Shown here one piece after another: positions 1-9,540 of a stretch of DNA of 64,000 bases. Position 1 is the stretch's first letter, and the number at the start of each line of letters is the position of its first letter. Source of the DNA: Cognataquiflexum aquatile (lineage in GTDB: Bacteria > Bacteroidota > Bacteroidia > Cytophagales > Cyclobacteriaceae); assembly GCF_003316845.1 (NCBI RefSeq), contig NZ_QMIK01000008.1, positions 1 to 64,000 of the forward strand, in the 5' to 3' direction. A program made the position numbers and the translations under genes. The notes beneath the pieces are model-generated. The model was not told the origin of the DNA, made no database searches, and worked only from the letters and a program-made list of their open reading frames with translations.

Positions 1-84
1 TCTTCCCATCCCGAACAGAGAAGTTAAGCCCTGCAGCGCCGATGGTACTGGGGTTACACCCGGGAGAGTAGGCCGCCGCCACAT
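1..84 (+). rRNA. rrf: 5S ribosomal RNA, 3' part
   Basis: The first bases carry the conserved 5S rRNA core (CCGAACAGAGAAGTTAAGCC) followed by GATGGTACTGGGGTTACACC and the GGGAGAGTAGG segment that ends a bacterial 5S molecule. The 5' portion lies outside the window, so the rRNA operon reads in from the left. The exact 3' end is uncertain by a few bases. A strong hairpin terminator follows at once. Confidence 0.93.
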
Positions 85-90
85 TATTCA

Positions 91-122
91 GACCCTCAGT
101 TCATACCTGAGGGTCTTTTTGG
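91..122 (+). terminator. Rho-independent terminator of the rRNA operon
   Basis: A perfect 9-bp stem (GACCCTCAG / CTGAGGGTC) with a 7-nt loop is followed by a run of T. It lies 7 nt after the 5S rRNA end, the usual place for an rRNA operon terminator. Confidence 0.9.
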
Positions 123-312
123 TTTTAAGGTAATTGCTTTCCAACTAATTCAAACGAAAATGAATATGAAAAACACTTTTGAGAAGACTTTTATAAATAC
201 CCTTTGATAACCATCCCTGAAACCATTTTTTACTTTTCTTTTGCTCGGAAATGGATTAACTTGGCCTTTGATTTGAGAATATAAAATATCGCTGAATTAA
301 GATTATCCCCAT

Positions 313-1971
313 ATGAGAACTTATTTCTTTTTATTGGTCTTTGTTTTTACTTTTTCTTCTAATGCATTTCCCCAAGATAATTTAGCAGCCTATAAAAGAG
401 GTAAAACTTTAATCGTTTACGGGAATTATGCTGAAGCCATGGAGTTGATGCGACCATATATGGAGGAATCTAAATATGGGAGATTGGCTTTTTATGCCCA
501 ATATCATTTTGGTAAAGCTGCTTTTCAAAACAAACAAGGTGAGCTGGCCAAATCTGTCATAAAGCCCTTGGCAGATAATAAAGCATGGGAAAAACAAGAC
601 GAAGCCAAATACCTCCTTGCATTGATCTATTTTGAAGAATCAAAAAATATAGAGGCCTTACAGGAACTATCTTTGATCAAAAATCCTGAAATCTTTGCTA
701 TTGGCGAGCGTGCCAGCCTGAAATATTTGAAAAGTGTTTCTGTCAGTTTTTTGCTTGCTAACTTGAGCAAATTCCAAAACAACAAAGGCTATCTGATTGC
801 ATTGAGAGAACAGCTTGAAAAGCAATCAATCATGTCAGCTGATGAAAAGGCTGTCCTGCAGCAGTTGAGTAATATTGATCAATCAATCACTGTCCCAAAT
901 CAAAATAATAAAAACCTTCAAGTACTCGAAATTGCCATTTTGTTGCCCTTCAATTATTCAGGAGGCAATGATGTCAAAGCCATTTCCCAAGGGAATTTTA
1001 TCTTGGAATTGTATCAGGGAATCCATTTTGCCCTTGATGAATTGATGGCCAATGGGCATAGCATCAATGTCAGAACTTATGATACCCAAAGAGACAATGC
1101 CAGGCTGCAAAATATTTTGGGGGATGAATTCCTGCTTAAGGCAGATGTTATAATCGGACCTATTTACCCTGAAGAAACTGAAATCGTTTTACAGTTTTCA
1201 CAGAAAAACAACATCCCATTTATCAATCCTCTTTCCAATTTGGATGATAAAATCCAAGGCAATGATTTTGCATATTTGTTCAGGCCAGCCATCGCATCTT
1301 TAAGCAATGGCCTGATGAATTTTTTGAAAACCAACATCCAGGGAAAAAGACTGGCAATAGCCTATTCCGGTGCTTCCCGAGATGAGCAACTTGCAAGTAA
1401 AATTGTAGAGGAAAGCGGTGGTCAGGGATATAAAACCGTTGCCAAAACGTTGATTTCTCCAAAAAATATCAACCAGTTTTTTGACAATATCCAACTTGAT
1501 AGAGACCTTCTTTCAAAAACAGATGCTGTCATAATTCTTTCAGATGATCCCAATATTGCGCAAGCTACATTTGGGTATATGGAATCCAAAAACCTTCAGG
1601 TGCCTGTGATTGTGATGGACAGTTGGCTTTATTTTAATTTTGCCAGTTATGAAATGCTGGAAACCCAGAATTTTGTCTTTTTGGGAAATAATTCCATTGA
1701 TTTTAGCAACGCTAACCTTGAAAGTTTCAGAACCGGTTTCAATGAGGAATATGGGAAATTCCCTTCTCTAAATATGCACTTGGGCTATGAACTTGCCTAT
1801 TGGATAGCGCAGACGATAAGCCCCGCTGAAGGATTTGATTTTAGAAGTAACCTGAACAAAAACGGCTTTAGCCAAGGGAAAATTACTTATGGTTTTGATT
1901 TTAGAGATTCCAATAACAACCGATACGTTCCTGTGTTAAGATTGAATAATGGAAAATTAGAGGTTAATTAA
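313..1971 (+). CDS. TPR plus type-1 periplasmic-binding-fold protein (ABC substrate-binding / LpoA-like)
   Basis: 552 aa. An N-terminal signal peptide (hydrophobic residues 4-18, ending near Ala-Phe-Pro-Gln-Asp) points to export. Residues about 25-190 are helical and TPR-like. From about residue 205 (LEIAILLPF) to 470 there is a Leu/Ile/Val-binding-protein type fold with the typical segments ADVIIGPIYPEE and NNIPFINPLSN. This layout, TPR followed by a periplasmic binding fold, resembles the outer-membrane lipoprotein LpoA and Bacteroidota proteins usually annotated as ABC substrate-binding proteins. No transporter permease or ATPase is adjacent, so a role in import is not supported. The stop is 11 nt before hemL, suggesting co-transcription. 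The ligand is unknown. Confidence 0.75.
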   Translation: MRTYFFLLVFVFTFSSNAFPQDNLAAYKRGKTLIVYGNYAEAMELMRPYMEESKYGRLAFYAQYHFGKAAFQNKQGELAKSVIKPLADNKAWEKQDEAKYLLALIYFEESKNIEALQELSLIKNPEIFAIGERASLKYLKSVSVSFLLANLSKFQNNKGYLIALREQLEKQSIMSADEKAVLQQLSNIDQSITVPNQNNKNLQVLEIAILLPFNYSGGNDVKAISQGNFILELYQGIHFALDELMANGHSINVRTYDTQRDNARLQNILGDEFLLKADVIIGPIYPEETEIVLQFSQKNNIPFINPLSNLDDKIQGNDFAYLFRPAIASLSNGLMNFLKTNIQGKRLAIAYSGASRDEQLASKIVEESGGQGYKTVAKTLISPKNINQFFDNIQLDRDLLSKTDAVIILSDDPNIAQATFGYMESKNLQVPVIVMDSWLYFNFASYEMLETQNFVFLGNNSIDFSNANLESFRTGFNEEYGKFPSLNMHLGYELAYWIAQTISPAEGFDFRSNLNKNGFSQGKITYGFDFRDSNNNRYVPVLRLNNGKLEVN

Positions 1972-1982
1972 AGAACAAATAC

Positions 1983-3272
1983 ATGCAGATTACCCATAGT
2001 AAGGCCTTGTTTGAAAAGGCCAAAAGATATATACCGGGAGGAGTCAATTCTCCCGTTCGTGCGTTCAGGGCGGTAGGTGGAGATCCGATTTTTATCAAAA
2101 GAGCTGATGGTGCATTTATCTATGACGAAGATGATAATGCCTACATCGAGCTAATCAATAGCTGGGGCCCGATGATTCTTGGTCATAACCATCCTATGAT
2201 TAAAGAAGCCATTGTCAGGGCCTTAGAATTTGGTACATCTTATGGGGCACCTACAGCAAAAGAAGTTGAAATTGCGGAGTTGATTGCAAGCATGGTACCC
2301 TCTGTCGAAAAGGTCAGAATGGTGAATTCCGGCACGGAAGCCACCATGTCCGCTATCAGGGTAGCGAGGGGATATACAGGAAGAGACAAGTTCATCAAAA
2401 TGGAAGGCCATTACCATGGGCATGGAGATTCTTTTTTGATTTCTGCAGGCTCGGGTGCGATTACAATGGGCAATCCGGATTCACCGGGAGTGACCAAAGG
2501 TACAGCAAAAGACACCCTCCTTGCCCCATACAATGACCTTGAAGCCATCGAAAAGCTTGTTGCGGCCAATAAAGGGGAAATTGCAGCTTTGATTTTGGAG
2601 CCTGTTCCAGGCAATATGGGACTTGTTCTACCAAAAGAGGGTTATCTCCAAGGAATAAGAAAAATCTGTAATAGGGAAGGAATTGTCCTGATCTTTGACG
2701 AAGTCATGACGGGATTCAGGCTTGCAAAAGGCGGTGCTCAAGAACTTTTTGGGGTGACACCCGATATGACCACACTTGGAAAAATCATTGGAGGCGGTCT
2801 TCCTGTCGGGGCTTATGGTGGGAAGAAGGAAATCATGGAGTTTGTCTCCCCAGCAGGTCCTGTCTATCAGGCAGGAACACTTTCCGGCAATCCCATTGCC
2901 ATGGCTGCGGGTCTGACAATGCTCAAACACCTTAACCAAAATCCTGAGGTTTATACCACGATAAACAATATCGGGGATAAATTGGTAAAAGGATTTCAAA
3001 CTTCTTTGGACAAACTAGGCCTGAATTATACGATCAACCATTTAGGAAGTATGTACAGCCTGTTTTTTACCGATCAGGAAGTCTTCGATTTTGAATCTGC
3101 CAAAAAATCTGACACTGTCCGCTTTGGAAAATACTTTCAAGGGATGCTCAAAAGAGGTATCTACCTCGCTCCATCTCAATATGAAAGTTTATTCCTTTCC
3201 ACTGCGTTGAGCGATGAATTGATCGAAAGGATCATCCAAGCCAATGAGGAATCCCTCAAGGAAAGCCTCTAG
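1983..3272 (+). CDS. hemL: Glutamate-1-semialdehyde 2,1-aminomutase
   Basis: 429 aa, the normal family length. A PLP/PMP-dependent class III aminotransferase fold that converts glutamate-1-semialdehyde to 5-aminolevulinate in the C5 route to heme. Visible family signs are the N-terminal YIPGGVNSPVRAF motif, NSGTEATMSAIR for phosphate binding, IFDEVMTGFR with the cofactor Asp near residue 239, and the Schiff-base lysine K267 in TLGKIIGGGLPVG. The other heme genes are not in the window. It starts 11 nt after the preceding stop and is followed 31 nt downstream by the ArsC/Spx-like gene. Confidence 0.97.
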   Translation: MQITHSKALFEKAKRYIPGGVNSPVRAFRAVGGDPIFIKRADGAFIYDEDDNAYIELINSWGPMILGHNHPMIKEAIVRALEFGTSYGAPTAKEVEIAELIASMVPSVEKVRMVNSGTEATMSAIRVARGYTGRDKFIKMEGHYHGHGDSFLISAGSGAITMGNPDSPGVTKGTAKDTLLAPYNDLEAIEKLVAANKGEIAALILEPVPGNMGLVLPKEGYLQGIRKICNREGIVLIFDEVMTGFRLAKGGAQELFGVTPDMTTLGKIIGGGLPVGAYGGKKEIMEFVSPAGPVYQAGTLSGNPIAMAAGLTMLKHLNQNPEVYTTINNIGDKLVKGFQTSLDKLGLNYTINHLGSMYSLFFTDQEVFDFESAKKSDTVRFGKYFQGMLKRGIYLAPSQYESLFLSTALSDELIERIIQANEESLKESL

Positions 3273-3303
3273 GGATAAATTTTCTATTGCAAAATCTACC
3301 AAA

Positions 3304-3654
3304 ATGACCTTAAAAATATACGGGATCAAAAACTGTGACACCATGAAAAAGACCTTCAATTTTTTGGAGGAAAAAGGAATTGGTTACGAGTTCATTGATT
3401 ACAAAAAACAGGCGCCTGATAAAGCTTTGCTCGGGAAGTTTGCCAATAAAGTAGGAATGGAATCCCTGGTCAACAAAAAAGGGACTACTTATAAAAAGCT
3501 GTCTGAAGAAGAAAAAGTCACTTTGGAAAAGGAGGACTCCGCTTTTGAAATGCTAAAATTAAAAAGCAGCATGATCAAAAGACCGATAGTTGAGTTTCCA
3601 AACGGAGATTTGATTTTGGGTTTTGAACCGGAAGCCATCTTGAAAAAAATCTAG
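3304..3654 (+). CDS. ArsC/Spx-family thioredoxin-fold protein
   Basis: 116 aa. A small thioredoxin-fold protein of the ArsC/Spx/YffB group: it opens with a beta strand and IKNCDTMKK, where a single N-terminal active-site Cys sits in the position used by arsenate reductases, and it ends with the conserved KRPIVEFPNGDLILGF segment. The start at 3304 is preferred to an upstream in-frame ATG at 3244 that overlaps hemL by 29 nt, because family members begin right at the first strand (MTLKIYGI). The YffB-like GIKNCDT motif suggests a glutathione- or thiol-linked reductase rather than a true arsenate reductase; no ars genes are nearby. The convergent neighbour ends 15 nt away. Confidence 0.85.
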   Translation: MTLKIYGIKNCDTMKKTFNFLEEKGIGYEFIDYKKQAPDKALLGKFANKVGMESLVNKKGTTYKKLSEEEKVTLEKEDSAFEMLKLKSSMIKRPIVEFPNGDLILGFEPEAILKKI

Positions 3655-3669
3655 AATTTGTCTTTCCTG

Positions 3670-5067
3670 CTAATATTTCACTTGATCTGTTGGCAGGGAA
3701 GGCAATTCAAAATTTCCCAACTCCACCTTAAAACTCAATTCCTTTAATTTTTCAACCTTGATCTCTTTGGCCAAAGGGGTTTCATAGGCAAAAACTTTTT
3801 GAAGGCTCGGATGTGAATCCAGCTTCTCTAGATTGTCCCCATTGACCATTGATTTGGTCAAATGCAACTGAATCAAGTGGGTATTTCCCTTAAGCATTTC
3901 AAAACTTTGACCTTCAATTTTTGTCTCATTCAGTTTGAGAATTGTAAGGTTTTCCATTTTTCCTACAAGAGGAATAACATCATCGGTAACATTCGAAAGA
4001 CTTAAATCAAGAATGGTGATATAGACAAGAATAGGTTCCAAAGATTCCAAGTCCTGATTATCGGCCTCAGGGAAATTGATGGTACTGACTTTTAGTAATG
4101 GAGATGTTACGCTCAACTTTTCGATAAAAAAACCTTTTCCTTTCAATTCCTTCAAAACATCCTCCTCCAATGGCTCGAGCTGGACTTCAGGATAAATCGA
4201 GGCTTCATTTTTTTCGAAAAAAGTAGAAACCAAATCCATTGAAATTCCCGATTGGCCGAGTGTCTCTCCAAAAGATGCACCAGTAAGTAGCCAAGCTTTT
4301 ATCAATTCCACCTCGGCTTCTACGGGCTGCCTTTTCTCCTTTGGGGGCATATGGTCTTCATGATCTAATGGGAGAAGCATTCGCTTAATCAATTCGCTTT
4401 CCATGGGAGTTTTATGGAAGATTACTTCTCCATTTTTTCCGCCTTCCAACAAGCTTTCTTTGGAAGTCAGGATCAAATCGCCCTTGCTGTTCTTCTCATT
4501 ATGGCAACTGCGGCAGTTTTGATTCAAAATGGGTTGGACTACATCTTCATAGAACAAAGCCTCCTCCCATGCTTCCCCATTAAGGGAAAGTGGCTCAAAC
4601 TGCTCCTCTATTTTCCATCCGAAAGTTTCCTGAATCCCTTCCGGCAAAACCTCCGTCAGGTAAGTTTCTCCGTGGGTCAGATTGCCTCCGAGATGCCCGG
4701 TAAATGTCAGGCAAAGAAAAAGTATTGCTGAACCAGCATGGATTTTTGGATCCGATAGGGTTTGATGTTTTTTGACAAGTAGAAAAAGGGATAAGCAAGT
4801 CAGTGCGGTGAGAATGCCCAAAATCAAATGGTTTTGAACCGTGTCAAAAGCATAACCTTCCTGATTGTAGAGAATAATTCCGGTGATACAAGCAAAAAAC
4901 GCCGTCAGGGTGCTCAATAGCAAAGCAAACTGTACCGTGGGCAAAAGCAGGTTTTTATCCTTTCTGGGATAATACATCAAGATCAGGGCAAACAAAATGA
5001 ACCCAATTGGCAAATGGACTATCAAAGGGTGGAAGCGTCCGATCAGTGGGAGAATGAATAGCGGCAT
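3670..5067 (-). CDS. DUF2231 membrane / planctomycete-type cytochrome c / leucine-rich-repeat protein
   Basis: 465 aa. The N-terminal 150 residues form four hydrophobic helices starting with the HPLIVHLPIGF motif of DUF2231. A heme-binding PSCyt1-type domain follows with the CRSCH motif near residue 185 and the distal DHMPPK segment. The C-terminal third (about 300-450) has leucine-rich spacing (LSLSNVTDD, LTILKLNETKIEG) like the LRR tail seen on related proteins. Likely an inner-membrane anchored periplasmic c-type cytochrome. It is the last gene of a minus-strand operon with the DUF1501 gene (9-nt gap) and the PSD1 gene. Its substrate and electron partner are unknown. Confidence 0.82.
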   Translation of the reverse strand: MPLFILPLIGRFHPLIVHLPIGFILFALILMYYPRKDKNLLLPTVQFALLLSTLTAFFACITGIILYNQEGYAFDTVQNHLILGILTALTCLSLFLLVKKHQTLSDPKIHAGSAILFLCLTFTGHLGGNLTHGETYLTEVLPEGIQETFGWKIEEQFEPLSLNGEAWEEALFYEDVVQPILNQNCRSCHNEKNSKGDLILTSKESLLEGGKNGEVIFHKTPMESELIKRMLLPLDHEDHMPPKEKRQPVEAEVELIKAWLLTGASFGETLGQSGISMDLVSTFFEKNEASIYPEVQLEPLEEDVLKELKGKGFFIEKLSVTSPLLKVSTINFPEADNQDLESLEPILVYITILDLSLSNVTDDVIPLVGKMENLTILKLNETKIEGQSFEMLKGNTHLIQLHLTKSMVNGDNLEKLDSHPSLQKVFAYETPLAKEIKVEKLKELSFKVELGNFELPSLPTDQVKY

Positions 5068-5076
5068 TGGTTTCGT

Positions 5077-6585
5077 TTAGGCTAAAATGTCTCTGATGAT
5101 TTCACCTTCCACATCTGTCAGTCGAAAAGGCCTTCCCTGAAAATCGTATGTGAATTTTTCGTGGTCAAATCCCAAAACCTGCAATATCGTGGCGTGGACA
5201 TCATGAACCGAAACTTTTCCTTCTACACCCGAAAACCCAAAATCATCCGTTTGGCCATAACTTGATCCGTTTTTGATCCCTGCACCGGCCATCCACATCG
5301 TAAAAGCGTCTACGTGGTGGTCTCTTCCTTTGAATCCCATGGTCTTTCCTTCTCTGTTTTCCTGCATCGGCGTCCTCCCGAATTCACCTCCCCACACCAC
5401 CAAAGTATCTTCCAATAATCCTCTTTGCTTGAGGTCAAGCAAAAGCGCAGCAATCGGCCGGTCGATTTCATTGCATTTGTTTCTTAATCCCAAATCAATT
5501 GCCGTGTCATGGTCCGTTCCATGGCTGTCCCATCCCCAATCATACAACTGAACAAAGCGAACCCCTTTCTCTACCAATTTTCTGGCGAGAAGGCAGTTAT
5601 TAGCAAAGGCCTCTTCTCCAGGTTTTGTACCATATAGTTGATGGATATATTCAGGTTCGTCGTTGATGTTCATCACATTGGGAACCTCGATCTGCATCCT
5701 ATATGCCATCTCGTATTGGTTGATTCGGGCCAAAGTTTCCGGGTCGCCAAATGCTTCAAATTCGGCTTTGTTCACTTCGTTGATGGAGGAGATCAATGTC
5801 TTTTTGAGGTCACGGTTGATTCCTTTCGGGTCTTCAAGATAAAGAACCGGATCGCCTTTGGACCGACATTGGACTCCTTGGTAAACTGAGGGCAAAAACC
5901 CGCTGCCCCAAACGCTTTTCCCTGCATCAGGGGTTTTTCCGCCGGATGTCAGGACAACAAAACCCGGTAAATTCTGATTTTCTGTTCCGAGGCCATAGGT
6001 AACCCAACTCCCTAAACTCGGTCTTCCCAATCTCGGACTTCCTGTTTGCATAAAGAGTTGGGCAGGACCATGGTTAAATTGATCGGTGTGAACGGCTTTT
6101 AAAAAAGCGACTTCATCTACTACTTTTGAAAAATGCGGTAAGTAATCAGACACCCAAGCGCCGGATTCGCCATGTTGGGCAAAGTTGGATTGGGGACCAA
6201 GGAGATTGGGCACACCACGGATAAATGCGAATTTCCTTCCTTCCAAAAGAGATTCCGGACAAGGTTGGTTGTTATATTTGACAAGTTCAGGTTTGAAATC
6301 AAAAAGCTCCAACTGCGATGGTGAACCCGCCATATGCAGGTAAATAACCGATTTTGCTTTCGCAAAATAAGGAGGAGGCAAGGGAGAAAGGGGATTCAAA
6401 TCCCTGTCTGAAAGTTGAAGTCCCTGAACTTTGGGCACGCCGGGATTTGTCTCGCAGCCAAATAGCAAGGGTGCCAAGGCCAGACCGCCCATTTTGCTGA
6501 CGCAGTCCAACAGAAAGTGACGCCTTGTTTGTTTTTCAAGTTGCGTGCGGTGAAGCTCGGTCAATAGGTTTTCCAGCCTTTTCAT
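5077..6585 (-). CDS. DUF1501 family protein (sulfatase-like fold), Tat-like leader
   Basis: 502 aa. The leader contains TRRHFLLDCVSKMGG followed by a hydrophobic stretch ending at a Cys, which resembles a twin-arginine signal that may also be lipid-modified. The body has DUF1501 features: the VIYLHMAGSPSQLELFDFKP segment, FAQHGESGAWVSDYLPH, RFVQLYDWGWDSH, and VVWGGEFGRTP followed by GRDHHVDAFTMWMAGAG, which are metal-site-like motifs of alkaline phosphatase/sulfatase-fold enzymes. These proteins are nearly always encoded beside PSD1/PSCyt proteins, as here (1-nt gap to the upstream gene). The reaction is not established; a hydrolase acting with the cytochrome partners is inference. Confidence 0.85.
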   Translation of the reverse strand: MKRLENLLTELHRTQLEKQTRRHFLLDCVSKMGGLALAPLLFGCETNPGVPKVQGLQLSDRDLNPLSPLPPPYFAKAKSVIYLHMAGSPSQLELFDFKPELVKYNNQPCPESLLEGRKFAFIRGVPNLLGPQSNFAQHGESGAWVSDYLPHFSKVVDEVAFLKAVHTDQFNHGPAQLFMQTGSPRLGRPSLGSWVTYGLGTENQNLPGFVVLTSGGKTPDAGKSVWGSGFLPSVYQGVQCRSKGDPVLYLEDPKGINRDLKKTLISSINEVNKAEFEAFGDPETLARINQYEMAYRMQIEVPNVMNINDEPEYIHQLYGTKPGEEAFANNCLLARKLVEKGVRFVQLYDWGWDSHGTDHDTAIDLGLRNKCNEIDRPIAALLLDLKQRGLLEDTLVVWGGEFGRTPMQENREGKTMGFKGRDHHVDAFTMWMAGAGIKNGSSYGQTDDFGFSGVEGKVSVHDVHATILQVLGFDHEKFTYDFQGRPFRLTDVEGEIIRDILA

Positions 6586-6586
6586 T

Positions 6587-9325
6587 TCAGGATTTGGTTA
6601 GAAATTCGTCCAGGTTCAACATGGCATTGGCTACCAAAGTATAAGCTGCCAATTCCGGATTCCCTTCGACTTTTTTGTCTTGTAAAAATTCTTTCAGTTC
6701 CTCAGGTTTGGATCTGTAATTGGTCAATGCTTCTTGATACAGGTTCAAAAGGCTTTTCTTCTTGGATTCAGAAATTGTCACCAACATCATTTTTTCATAG
6801 GTTTCTGCAATGACAGTCCCCGGATCTTTATTGGTTTCTTGGGACATTTTTTCCCCAAGTTTCAAAGCGGCCTCGATATACACCGGATCATTCAAAGTCG
6901 CCAATGCCTGAAGCGGAGTATTGGTCACGATCCGTTTGCTAATGCAGACTTCCCTGCTGCCGGCGTCAAAACTGATAAACGAAGGATATGGACTGGTTCT
7001 TTTCAAAAAGGTATAAACCGACCGTCTGTATTGGTCTTCGCCTTCACTTGTTATCCAGGATTCTCCATTATACACTGTTTGCCAAATTCCATCAGGTTGA
7101 TGTGGCATGACGCCTATGCCATACATTTTATTACTGATCAGACCTGATACTGCCAAGGCTTGGTCACGGACTTGCTCGGCACTCAGCCTAAATCTCGGCC
7201 CTCTTGCATACCACCTGTTTTCAGGATCTTTTTGATGGAGTTCGGGACTGATTTTGGAGCTTTGCCTGTAGGTATGGGAAATCAGAATTTCCTTGATCAG
7301 GGATTTGATGCTCCAATCATATTCGTGCATCAGCTTCCAAGCCAAATGATCCAATAACTCAGGGTGGGAAGGCATATCCGATTGGGTTCCCATATCCTCC
7401 AAGGTATTGACCAATCCACGTCCGAATATTTGTGCCCATACCCTGTTGACCAAGGTCCTGGCTGTCAGGGGATTCTCTTTGTCTACCATCCAAAAAGCTA
7501 ATCCCAACCTGTTTTTAGGCCATTCAGGATTCCAGTTGTTCAACCCTTCTGGTGTTTTTGGAGAGACTTCTTCTCCGAGCAACATCCAATTCCCCCTTTC
7601 AAAAACATTGGTTTTTCTCTTCATGAAATCCGGATTTTCGATCATGATGGGTAGCGTCACAGGTTTGGTAGCTAACAAGTCCTTCCACTGCTGTTCGATG
7701 CTGAGGTATTCCGGTTGGTTCTTTCCGGGAAGTGATTTTATAAACGCAAACCACACAATCGCCGAAGTAGACTGTTGTGGTTTTGCTTTTGGGTTGGAAG
7801 CAGTTATAAACAAGTCCGTCTTCCCTTTTATTTCTTTAAATGGAATAGCCCTTGTAATCCGGCCTTCCGTTTTATCGATGGTAAATTCGCTCAGGATTTC
7901 ACCTTCGGGCCCGCCTTTTCGGATTTCCATTTTGGTGCCGTCTATATCTGCCCAATAATTCAGCAGGAGCTGATCGGAGTTTTGGGTATCTACATTGCGG
8001 AGGTAGGTCGTCCCGTTGTGCCACATGCCAAGCCATTTGGTATCGATCAGTTCGGCATCGACAAAATCCTCGCAAAGATGGGCGTGGTACTTGGGTTCAA
8101 GGTAGGTTAGGAAATTGGCCTTGGCCAAAGCTTCCTCGTTGTTGCTGTTTTGGTCCACCCAGGTTTTGATTTTTTGAACCTGAGCTTTTTCTTCCTCGGA
8201 GTAAAGTCTCAGTTTTGGTTCCTCATCGTGGGTGTCCTCGTCCCGCGAATTATTGAAAAATGCTTTGATCTGAAAATATTCCTCATGCTTGAAAGGGTCA
8301 TAAGGATGGCTGTGACATTGCACACAGGCCATGGTGGTACTTTGCCAAACCTCAAAAGTGGTATTGACACGATCCAATACCGCCGCAACCCGAAATTCCT
8401 CATCCTCCGTACCGCCCTCGTCATTGTTCATTGTGTTGCGGTGAAAAGCCGTAGCGATCAACTGATCTTCAGTTGGATTTGGCAAAAGGTCCCCGGCGAG
8501 TTGTTCCACCGTAAACCGGTCAAATGGCATGTCGTCATTGAGTGACTTGATGACCCAATCCCGATAGGGCCACATGGTGCGGGAGACATCCCGTTCATAG
8601 CCCTTAGTATCTGCATACCGGGCCATGTCGAGCCACCAAGTTGCCCATTTTTCACCATAGGAAGGCAAGGAGAGGAGTTGGTCGACAGCTTGGTCATAGG
8701 TTAATTTACCGCCATTCCAATCTGCTACTAATTTTTCTGATGGGGGCAATCCTGTGATATCCAAAGCCAACCTTCTCAAAAGCCGCAAAGATTCTTCCTC
8801 TGGCGATGGAGATAGTCCATTTTCAATCTGTTTTTGGAATACAAAATGGTCAATGGTTGAAATAGGGGATTTTCCAAGAATTGAGGCAAATGGTTTTTTT
8901 GAAGCTTCAGGGATTTTTGGTTCTCGTACAGGAACATAAGCCCAATGTTTGCCCCAAGCAGCGCCTTGATGAATCCAATTTTTGAGGGTTTCGATTTCTT
9001 CCGGTGACAATGCGGGTCTGTGATACGGCATTCGCATTTCGGGATCAGATTCATAAAGTCTTCTGATGATTTCACTTTGGCCGGGTCGGCCGGGAATGAT
9101 GGCCGGTTGTCCTGATTCGGTAACCGCAAATGCTTCCTCCTCAAAAAGTACGCTGAAGCCGCCGTTTTTTTTGACGCCTCCATGACAGGAAATACAATGC
9201 TTGTTTAGGATGGGTTTGACATCTGTACTGAAATCCACTCTTTTTGGTTCTTTGAAAAACAAGATGGTTCCCACCAAAAGGAAGAGCAAAACAGAAAGGA
9301 GAGCGGGTAAATTCTTTGTTGGCAT
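6587..9325 (-). CDS. PSD1 / planctomycete cytochrome c protein (PSCyt1, DUF1549, DUF1553)
   Basis: 912 aa. A short N-terminal membrane helix or signal (residues 7-22) is followed by a PSCyt1 heme domain: the CISCH motif near residue 44 and the distal MRMPYH motif. Next come DUF1549 (PSCyt2; about 150-360, with RLALDITGLPPS and MACVQCHSHPYDPF, a second CxxCH), a middle region, and DUF1553 (PSD1; about 610-860, with NPLTARTLVNRVWAQIFGRG and RRSVYTFLKRTSPYPSF). This is the full planctomycete-type architecture. First gene of a three-gene operon with the DUF1501 and DUF2231/cytochrome/LRR genes. It probably works in the periplasm in redox chemistry on a polymer or small molecule, but no substrate is known. 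Confidence 0.9.
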   Translation of the reverse strand: MPTKNLPALLSVLLFLLVGTILFFKEPKRVDFSTDVKPILNKHCISCHGGVKKNGGFSVLFEEEAFAVTESGQPAIIPGRPGQSEIIRRLYESDPEMRMPYHRPALSPEEIETLKNWIHQGAAWGKHWAYVPVREPKIPEASKKPFASILGKSPISTIDHFVFQKQIENGLSPSPEEESLRLLRRLALDITGLPPSEKLVADWNGGKLTYDQAVDQLLSLPSYGEKWATWWLDMARYADTKGYERDVSRTMWPYRDWVIKSLNDDMPFDRFTVEQLAGDLLPNPTEDQLIATAFHRNTMNNDEGGTEDEEFRVAAVLDRVNTTFEVWQSTTMACVQCHSHPYDPFKHEEYFQIKAFFNNSRDEDTHDEEPKLRLYSEEEKAQVQKIKTWVDQNSNNEEALAKANFLTYLEPKYHAHLCEDFVDAELIDTKWLGMWHNGTTYLRNVDTQNSDQLLLNYWADIDGTKMEIRKGGPEGEILSEFTIDKTEGRITRAIPFKEIKGKTDLFITASNPKAKPQQSTSAIVWFAFIKSLPGKNQPEYLSIEQQWKDLLATKPVTLPIMIENPDFMKRKTNVFERGNWMLLGEEVSPKTPEGLNNWNPEWPKNRLGLAFWMVDKENPLTARTLVNRVWAQIFGRGLVNTLEDMGTQSDMPSHPELLDHLAWKLMHEYDWSIKSLIKEILISHTYRQSSKISPELHQKDPENRWYARGPRFRLSAEQVRDQALAVSGLISNKMYGIGVMPHQPDGIWQTVYNGESWITSEGEDQYRRSVYTFLKRTSPYPSFISFDAGSREVCISKRIVTNTPLQALATLNDPVYIEAALKLGEKMSQETNKDPGTVIAETYEKMMLVTISESKKKSLLNLYQEALTNYRSKPEELKEFLQDKKVEGNPELAAYTLVANAMLNLDEFLTKS

Positions 9326-9345
9326 TTTGGATAAGCTACTGCAAC

Positions 9346-9376
9346 CAAATTAATGATTTTTAGTCACCTTATCAAA
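9346..9376 (-). promoter_or_regulatory. Candidate Bacteroidota promoter for the PSD1 operon
   Basis: Read on the minus strand, a TTTG (-33 type) is followed after 19 nt by TTAATTTG, one mismatch from the Bacteroidota -7 consensus TAnnTTTG. It lies about 20 nt upstream of the PSD1 start. Seen by eye only. Confidence 0.35.
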
Positions 9377-9540
9377 ATGTCTTTTGTTGGAAGGGGGAAT
9401 GCAATTATTAGTATGGGTCAAAATGAATAAATAAAAGTCGTCTTCTCCTATCATTCGATATTGGTTGATACTTTTTGATATTGAGATATTGTTTCGCTTC
9501 GAACCGAGTTTCTGATTTGTTTAAGATTTTTTTGAAAAAT

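Noticed and set aside
313-1971. Branched-chain amino acid ABC transporter subunit
   Set aside because: The fold matches, but no permease or ATPase is adjacent and an N-terminal TPR region is unusual for such importers.
3304-3654. Arsenate reductase of an ars operon
   Set aside because: ArsC-like fold, but no arsR, arsB or other ars gene is near; the GIKNCDT motif fits the wider Spx/YffB group.
7407-7958. 183-codon plus-strand frame inside the PSD1 gene
   Set aside because: Antisense to a protein with complete PSCyt/PSD1 motifs.
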